Source: Deltaproteobacteria bacterium
Lineage (GTDB): Bacteria; Myxococcota_A; Polyangia; Nannocystales; Nannocystaceae
DNA length: 37,022 nucleotides
Direction: 5' to 3'
NCBI GenBank assembly: GCA_003696955.1
Contig: RFGU01000217.1
Coordinates: 1 to 37,022 of the forward strand
This document shows, piece by piece, positions 33,931 through 37,022 of this stretch. A program made the position numbers and the translations under genes. Within the stretch, counting starts at the first letter, position 1. The number at the start of each line of letters is the position of its first letter. The notes under the pieces are model-generated. The model worked only from the letters and a program-made list of their open reading frames with translations, was not told the DNA's origin and did not search any database.

Positions 33931-34676
33931 GGGGCAAGCGCGTACTGGTGACCGGAGCGTCCGGGGGCGTCGGTGCGGCGACCTGCGTCGCGCTTGCGCG
34001 TGAAGGGGCTGCCTTGATCGGGACCTATCTTCGCGGGGAGCGCCGCGCCGCCGAGCTTCAGCTTCAGCTCGGAAGCCGGACGCGGATGGTTCGAGCCGAT
34101 CTTGCGACACGCGGTGGACGGGAGATGGTTCTCGAGGCATGCGAAGACGGACTAGATGGCGTCGTGCTCGCCGCGGGCGTTGCGCGCCACGGCCCCTTCG
34201 TCGAACAGCCAGAGGACACCGACGGCGACCGACGGGATCCGCTGATCATGCAACTTAGGACGAACTTGGAGGCGCCGCTGTTGCTGCTCCGTGGACTGCT
34301 TTCGCGGTCGCTGTTGGCCGAGGGCGCGAGCGTGGTGGTGGTCGGTTCGAACCTTGCGCACCTCGGCGTTGCCGGCACCGTGGGCTACGCGGCTGCCAAG
34401 GCGGGGATCGAGGGGGCGGTCCGGGCCCTTGCGGCGGAATTCGGGCCGTCCGGGATCCGGGTGAACGCGGTCGCGCCGGGGCTCCTCCTTACGGAGATGA
34501 CGAGGGAGCGAAATCACGACGAGTTGGCCGCGATCGCGCGCGGCACGCCGCTGCGGCGGCTGGGAGAGGCGGCCGACGTCGTGGGGCCGATCCTGTTCCT
34601 GTTGTCGGCCGACGCTGGGTTCGTGACGGGGCAGGTGCTGTGCGTCGACGGCGGTGCGTCCATGGCGGGAACGTGA
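33927..34676 (+). CDS. short-chain dehydrogenase/reductase (SDR), FabG/FolM-like
   Basis: An NAD(P)H-dependent reductase of 249 residues. TGASGGVG (9-16) binds the cofactor, LAAGVA is the NNAG-like motif, and N113, S141 and Y154-x3-K158 form the active site. VAPGLLLTEMT and a C-terminal GQVLCVDGGASM match classical FabG-type SDRs. The GTG start overlaps the folB TGA by 4 bp, so the two are coupled. That position makes a pteridine or dihydromonapterin/dihydrofolate reductase role (FolM-like) attractive, but a ketoacyl reductase role cannot be excluded. Confidence 0.92.
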   Translation: MRGKRVLVTGASGGVGAATCVALAREGAALIGTYLRGERRAAELQLQLGSRTRMVRADLATRGGREMVLEACEDGLDGVVLAAGVARHGPFVEQPEDTDGDRRDPLIMQLRTNLEAPLLLLRGLLSRSLLAEGASVVVVGSNLAHLGVAGTVGYAAAKAGIEGAVRALAAEFGPSGIRVNAVAPGLLLTEMTRERNHDELAAIARGTPLRRLGEAADVVGPILFLLSADAGFVTGQVLCVDGGASMAGT

Positions 34677-34929
34677 GCGGTCGGGCACCCCGGAGTCCGG
34701 TCGTGGAGTGTAGGGATCCAGGATGTGAGGGGTGGAGAGCTACGCGTGGAGGCGCGAGGCGTGAGGTCATGCCGCATTGTGGACGTCAGGCTTCGTAGGT
34801 CGATCGCGATCCGGGCGGTCCCCGAAGCCCGGCGGGGTGCGACGATGGGGCGGGCTGCCGGGGCTCGTGCTCGACGCCTTGGCTCGTGGGTCCGCGCGTG
34901 AACCTGGGTGGATCGCGACGGGTGTACGC

Positions 34930-34943
34930 GTTTCACGTGAAAC
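34930..34943. promoter_or_regulatory. parS site 1 (ParB-binding centromere)
   Basis: Perfect 14-bp palindrome GTTTCACGTGAAAC, followed by A, so it matches 15 of 16 bases of the classical TGTTTCACGTGAAACA. ParB loads here to organise chromosome segregation. Confidence 0.92.
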
Positions 34944-35425
34944 ATCGTGGCGGGGTGTCTGCTGCGGGGGAGGCCGACGCGTACGCCGGCGCCTTCTTGC
35001 CGCGTCGAGTTCCATGTTCGGGGCGGCCTCCCATCGGTCGGACCTTCGCATCGTGCCGGACGGCGGGTACGGGGGTGGGGACGCGAAGCGCCTCGCCCGC
35101 CATTGCAGTGAGTCCGGGCGTCCGTTTGCCGCGCCCGTTCCGCTTCACCCCAACGCCGCCTCAGCGTGGATCGGCCGCTCGCCGATCTGTTGTTCTCGCC
35201 TCGAGCGGGCTGTCCGCGTCGCACCTGGGCGCCCGAGGGCGTACTCGCTGCAGCAGTGTCCGCCGGTCGGCAACGGCCCGGTGGGCTGAGCCGATCCATA
35301 CCGGCCCTCTGGTAGAGACGCCCCCTCCCGGCACCCCCGCGCATCTCGGGGCTCCACGATCCGTCCTCCCACGGTCGCTAGGTCGGGCCGCGTACCCGCC
35401 TTCTCGACCGCGGGAACGCTGCGGC

Positions 35426-35439
35426 GTTTCACGTGAAAC
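35426..35439. promoter_or_regulatory. parS site 2
   Basis: A second perfect GTTTCACGTGAAAC palindrome, 496 bp from site 1. Confidence 0.92.
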
Positions 35440-35638
35440 GACGGTCGCGCACGACCTTGCGGTCATCCCCCCGAGGTTCCCGCGCCTGCCGTACCGATTC
35501 GCCGGGTTCGCGAGCGTCCTCACGGTCGTCTCCTGCACCCCCTCGCCCCCTAACACCAACCGCGCTTTCTCGCGCCATTCGTCCTAGCGCCACGCCTCGT
35601 GACGGAGCATCTCCACCGCCCGCCAGCAGATCAAATTC

Positions 35639-35652
35639 GTTTCACGTGGAAC
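35639..35652. promoter_or_regulatory. parS site 3
   Basis: GTTTCACGTGGAAC followed by A, one base away from the perfect palindrome. The GGAAC half matches the other common parS form (TTCCACGTGGAA). Confidence 0.85.
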
Positions 35653-35872
35653 ACCAGCAGCAGCCTCCCGTCCCCGGCTCGCAGCCGCCATGCTCCCTTC
35701 CTCGTTCGCCCCATGCGTGCAGCCCCCTCCACCGGCCTTCCCACGCAGAAGGCCCGAACACCTCTCGACCCCACCCAAGACCGGTCCGTACGATCGCGCC
35801 CCTCGCGCTCATGGAGCGCTGCACCATGAATACCATCTGTACCAGGTCTCCGACACGCTCCACGTCATTTTC

Positions 35873-35886
35873 GTTTCACGTGGCAG
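35873..35886. promoter_or_regulatory. parS-like site 4 (degenerate), overlapping the rsmG stop codon
   Basis: GTTTCACGTGGCAG matches 12 of 14 bases of site 3. The left half and core are intact and the right arm is broken. It spans the rsmG stop codon (35876-35878), so the coding sequence limits it. Confidence 0.55.
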
Positions 35887-36529
35887 CAGGGTCTCGCCGC
35901 ACGAACTCGACCCGCCACGCGCTTACTTCCCGCCAACCACCGGACACCCACGCGGGGCCTGGAGTCCATCCAGGTCGCGTGTGAACCGAACACCACTCGA
36001 TATTGCGCATATTGCGCACCCTCGCCAACCACTCCTCCGGCGCGAATACCGCACGAGCTGACGCGACCGCGATCTCCTGCTCCGCCAGCCCCTCAGCCTC
36101 GCCGACCCATCCCCGTGGCTCGAGCCGACCACGCAACACCTCTACCTCCACCCCCATCCGCAACGAAGCAAGCTCCAGGAAGTCGGCCCGCCGTCCCCGC
36201 GGCTCCACCAACACCACCCGACCCGGCCATGTGGCGGCCACCACCAACCCGGGCAACCCACCCCCCGAGCCCACGTCGACCCACGTGCCGCTCCCGGCGA
36301 GCGCCCGACCCAATTCCGCCGCCGCAAGCCCCTCCTCGACGTGCGCCACGATCTCGGCGGCATCCCGCGCCCCGGAGAGACGCCGCACGCGCAGCTGACG
36401 CGACAGCATCTCCGCATACCGATGCAGGCGCGCCCGTGCCTCGCCCTCGATCCCCCAGCGCTCGAGCGCGGCTTCCAGGAGGCCATCGAGCACGAGCCCA
36501 GCATCCCACACCCTGCTGTCATCCTCCAC
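35876..36529 (-). CDS. rsmG: 16S rRNA (guanine-N7)-methyltransferase RsmG (GidB)
   Basis: Methylates G527 (E. coli numbering) of 16S rRNA with SAM. The 217-residue protein has VDVGSGGGLPGLVVA (84-98) as the SAM loop, LVEPRGRRADFLEL (107-120), and VASARAVFAPEEWL for the motif VI region. The C-terminal strand region (NMRNIEWCSVHTRPGWTPG) departs from the usual glycine-rich turn and contains a 9-bp tandem duplication. rsmG lies near the replication origin in many bacteria, which agrees with the parS sites next to it. It starts 23 nt from the divergent bioF-like gene. Confidence 0.93.
   Translation of the reverse strand: MEDDSRVWDAGLVLDGLLEAALERWGIEGEARARLHRYAEMLSRQLRVRRLSGARDAAEIVAHVEEGLAAAELGRALAGSGTWVDVGSGGGLPGLVVAATWPGRVVLVEPRGRRADFLELASLRMGVEVEVLRGRLEPRGWVGEAEGLAEQEIAVASARAVFAPEEWLARVRNMRNIEWCSVHTRPGWTPGPAWVSGGWREVSAWRVEFVRRDPAAT
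36000..36017. repeat. 9-bp tandem duplication inside rsmG
   Basis: ATATTGCGC occurs twice head to tail, encoding RNM then RNI on the minus strand. It is AT-rich against its surroundings and keeps the frame. Confidence 0.8.
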
Positions 36530-36552
36530 CGCCCCTGGCTATCCTCCGCCAG

Positions 36553-37022
36553 ATGCACGTCCTCGACGAACGGGCCCTCGACCGCTTGGCTCGCGCCGCC
36601 GAAGCGGGTCTCGCCCGTCGCGTACCCCCGGTCCGCTGGATCGACGCCACGCGCTACGAGCTCGACGGACGCATCGTCGTCGGCTTCTGCAGCAACGACT
36701 ATCTCGGCTATGGCAGCGAACCCGTGACCGTCGAGGCCACCGCCGGCGCCACCGCATCGCGCCTGGTCTGCGGCGACCACGACGACGTCCGCGCCGCCGA
36801 GGCCGCCCTCGCCACCTTTGCCGGCGCGGAAGCGGCCGTCCTCTATCCGTCCGGCTACCAGGCCAACGTTGCAGCCCTGTCCTGCCTGCTCCACGCCGAC
36901 GACGTCGTCTACTCGGACCGCCTCAACCACGCGAGCCTCATCGACGGGATCCGGCTGTCGGCGGCACGTCCGACGATCCTCCCCCACCTCGCGGCCCCCC
37001 CGGCCACCCCCCAGGCGGAAAC
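36553..37022 (+). CDS. bioF: 8-amino-7-oxononanoate synthase-like (alpha-oxoamine synthase), 3' end outside window
   Basis: The first 156 codons of a PLP-dependent enzyme of the BioF/KBL/HemA/SPT family, which condenses an amino acid with an acyl thioester. Visible hallmarks are FCSNDYLGY (45-53), GATASRLVCGDHDDVRAAE (65-83), FAGAEAAVLYPSGYQANVAAL (89-109), and SDRLNHASLIDGIRLS (121-136), where the His stacks on PLP. The PLP lysine lies beyond the window. BioF (biotin synthesis) is the likeliest member, but the family members cannot be told apart by this part alone. It begins 23 nt from the divergent rsmG start. Confidence 0.88.
   Translation, partial: MHVLDERALDRLARAAEAGLARRVPPVRWIDATRYELDGRIVVGFCSNDYLGYGSEPVTVEATAGATASRLVCGDHDDVRAAEAALATFAGAEAAVLYPSGYQANVAALSCLLHADDVVYSDRLNHASLIDGIRLSAARPTILPHLAAPPATPQAE

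Larger units (their letters stand above)
34677..35872. other. 1.2-kb gene-free region carrying a cluster of parS sites
   Basis: None of the six frames looks like protein: all give Arg/Pro/Ser-rich, low-quality translations and the third-position bias of the neighbours is lost. It holds three good parS sites; a degenerate fourth begins at its right edge and runs into the end of rsmG. In many bacteria parA and parB sit beside rsmG, but no ParA or ParB frame is found here. I saw no DnaA-box cluster and no tRNA. Confidence 0.75.

Noticed and set aside
34677-35875. Possible parA or parB gene beside rsmG
   Set aside because: No frame contains a ParA Walker motif (KGGVGKT-like) or ParB sequence; all translations are low-complexity.
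1-37022. tRNA, rRNA, CRISPR array, transposase or prophage genes
   Set aside because: Looked for and not seen; no clover-leaf arms, regular spacer repeats, DDE transposase or phage structural motifs.

Overview
The window is very GC-rich, tightly packed bacterial DNA. It carries about 30 protein genes and no tRNA, rRNA, insertion sequence or CRISPR array that I can see. Eight genes encode probable lipoproteins. Three of these have a long Ser/Ala/Thr/Gly spacer directly after the lipidated cysteine, and one also has a myxobacterial-type disulfide repeat (CGNG...EECDDGN). Together with the base composition this suggests a myxobacterium (Myxococcota), most likely of the Nannocystis/Plesiocystis/Enhygromyxa type. 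That placement is inference; there is no rRNA here to confirm it.

Layout. 1-3145 (minus): a FabF-like ketosynthase, a PlsC-type acyltransferase and a truncated SRPBCC/DUF5939 protein, apparently one operon. 3274-6794 (plus): asparaginase I, a thioredoxin-fold lipoprotein and an L,D-transpeptidase lipoprotein. 6785-17319 (minus): a long envelope-related run. It holds a YhhN lysoplasmalogenase, a small secreted protein, a SulP anion transporter, apolipoprotein N-acyltransferase, a 1707-residue fusion of an SLC12-type cation-chloride cotransporter with a long helical region and a P-loop ATPase, and a small MscS channel whose start overlaps the fusion gene's stop. 17402-21014: a small membrane protein, a VWA lipoprotein, and cdsA with uppS. 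21119-23138 (plus): a compact YbjN-PspA-fatty acid hydroxylase operon. 23178-31714: mostly exported proteins (TPR membrane protein, beta-propeller-like lipoprotein, exported Pcm-type methyltransferase overlapping an HNH nuclease gene, Tat-type lipoprotein, ComEA-like protein, two small lipoproteins). 31820-34676: aspartate kinase, diverging from a FolB-cupin fusion and an SDR reductase. 34677-35886: about 1.2 kb without genes, holding three good parS centromere sites and a degenerate fourth, next to rsmG. The window ends inside a bioF-like gene.

How the genes fit together. Many products build or guard the envelope: phospholipid and undecaprenyl precursors (plsC, cdsA, uppS), lipoprotein maturation (lnt) with many lipoprotein clients, peptidoglycan cross-linking (L,D-transpeptidase), membrane-stress response (pspA), and ion or osmotic balance (SLC12-ATPase fusion, MscS, SulP). 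The most unusual object is the cotransporter-ATPase fusion coupled to a mechanosensitive channel. Next come the parS cluster without parA/parB beside it and the FolB-cupin fusion. All functions are read from motifs by eye; no database search was possible.
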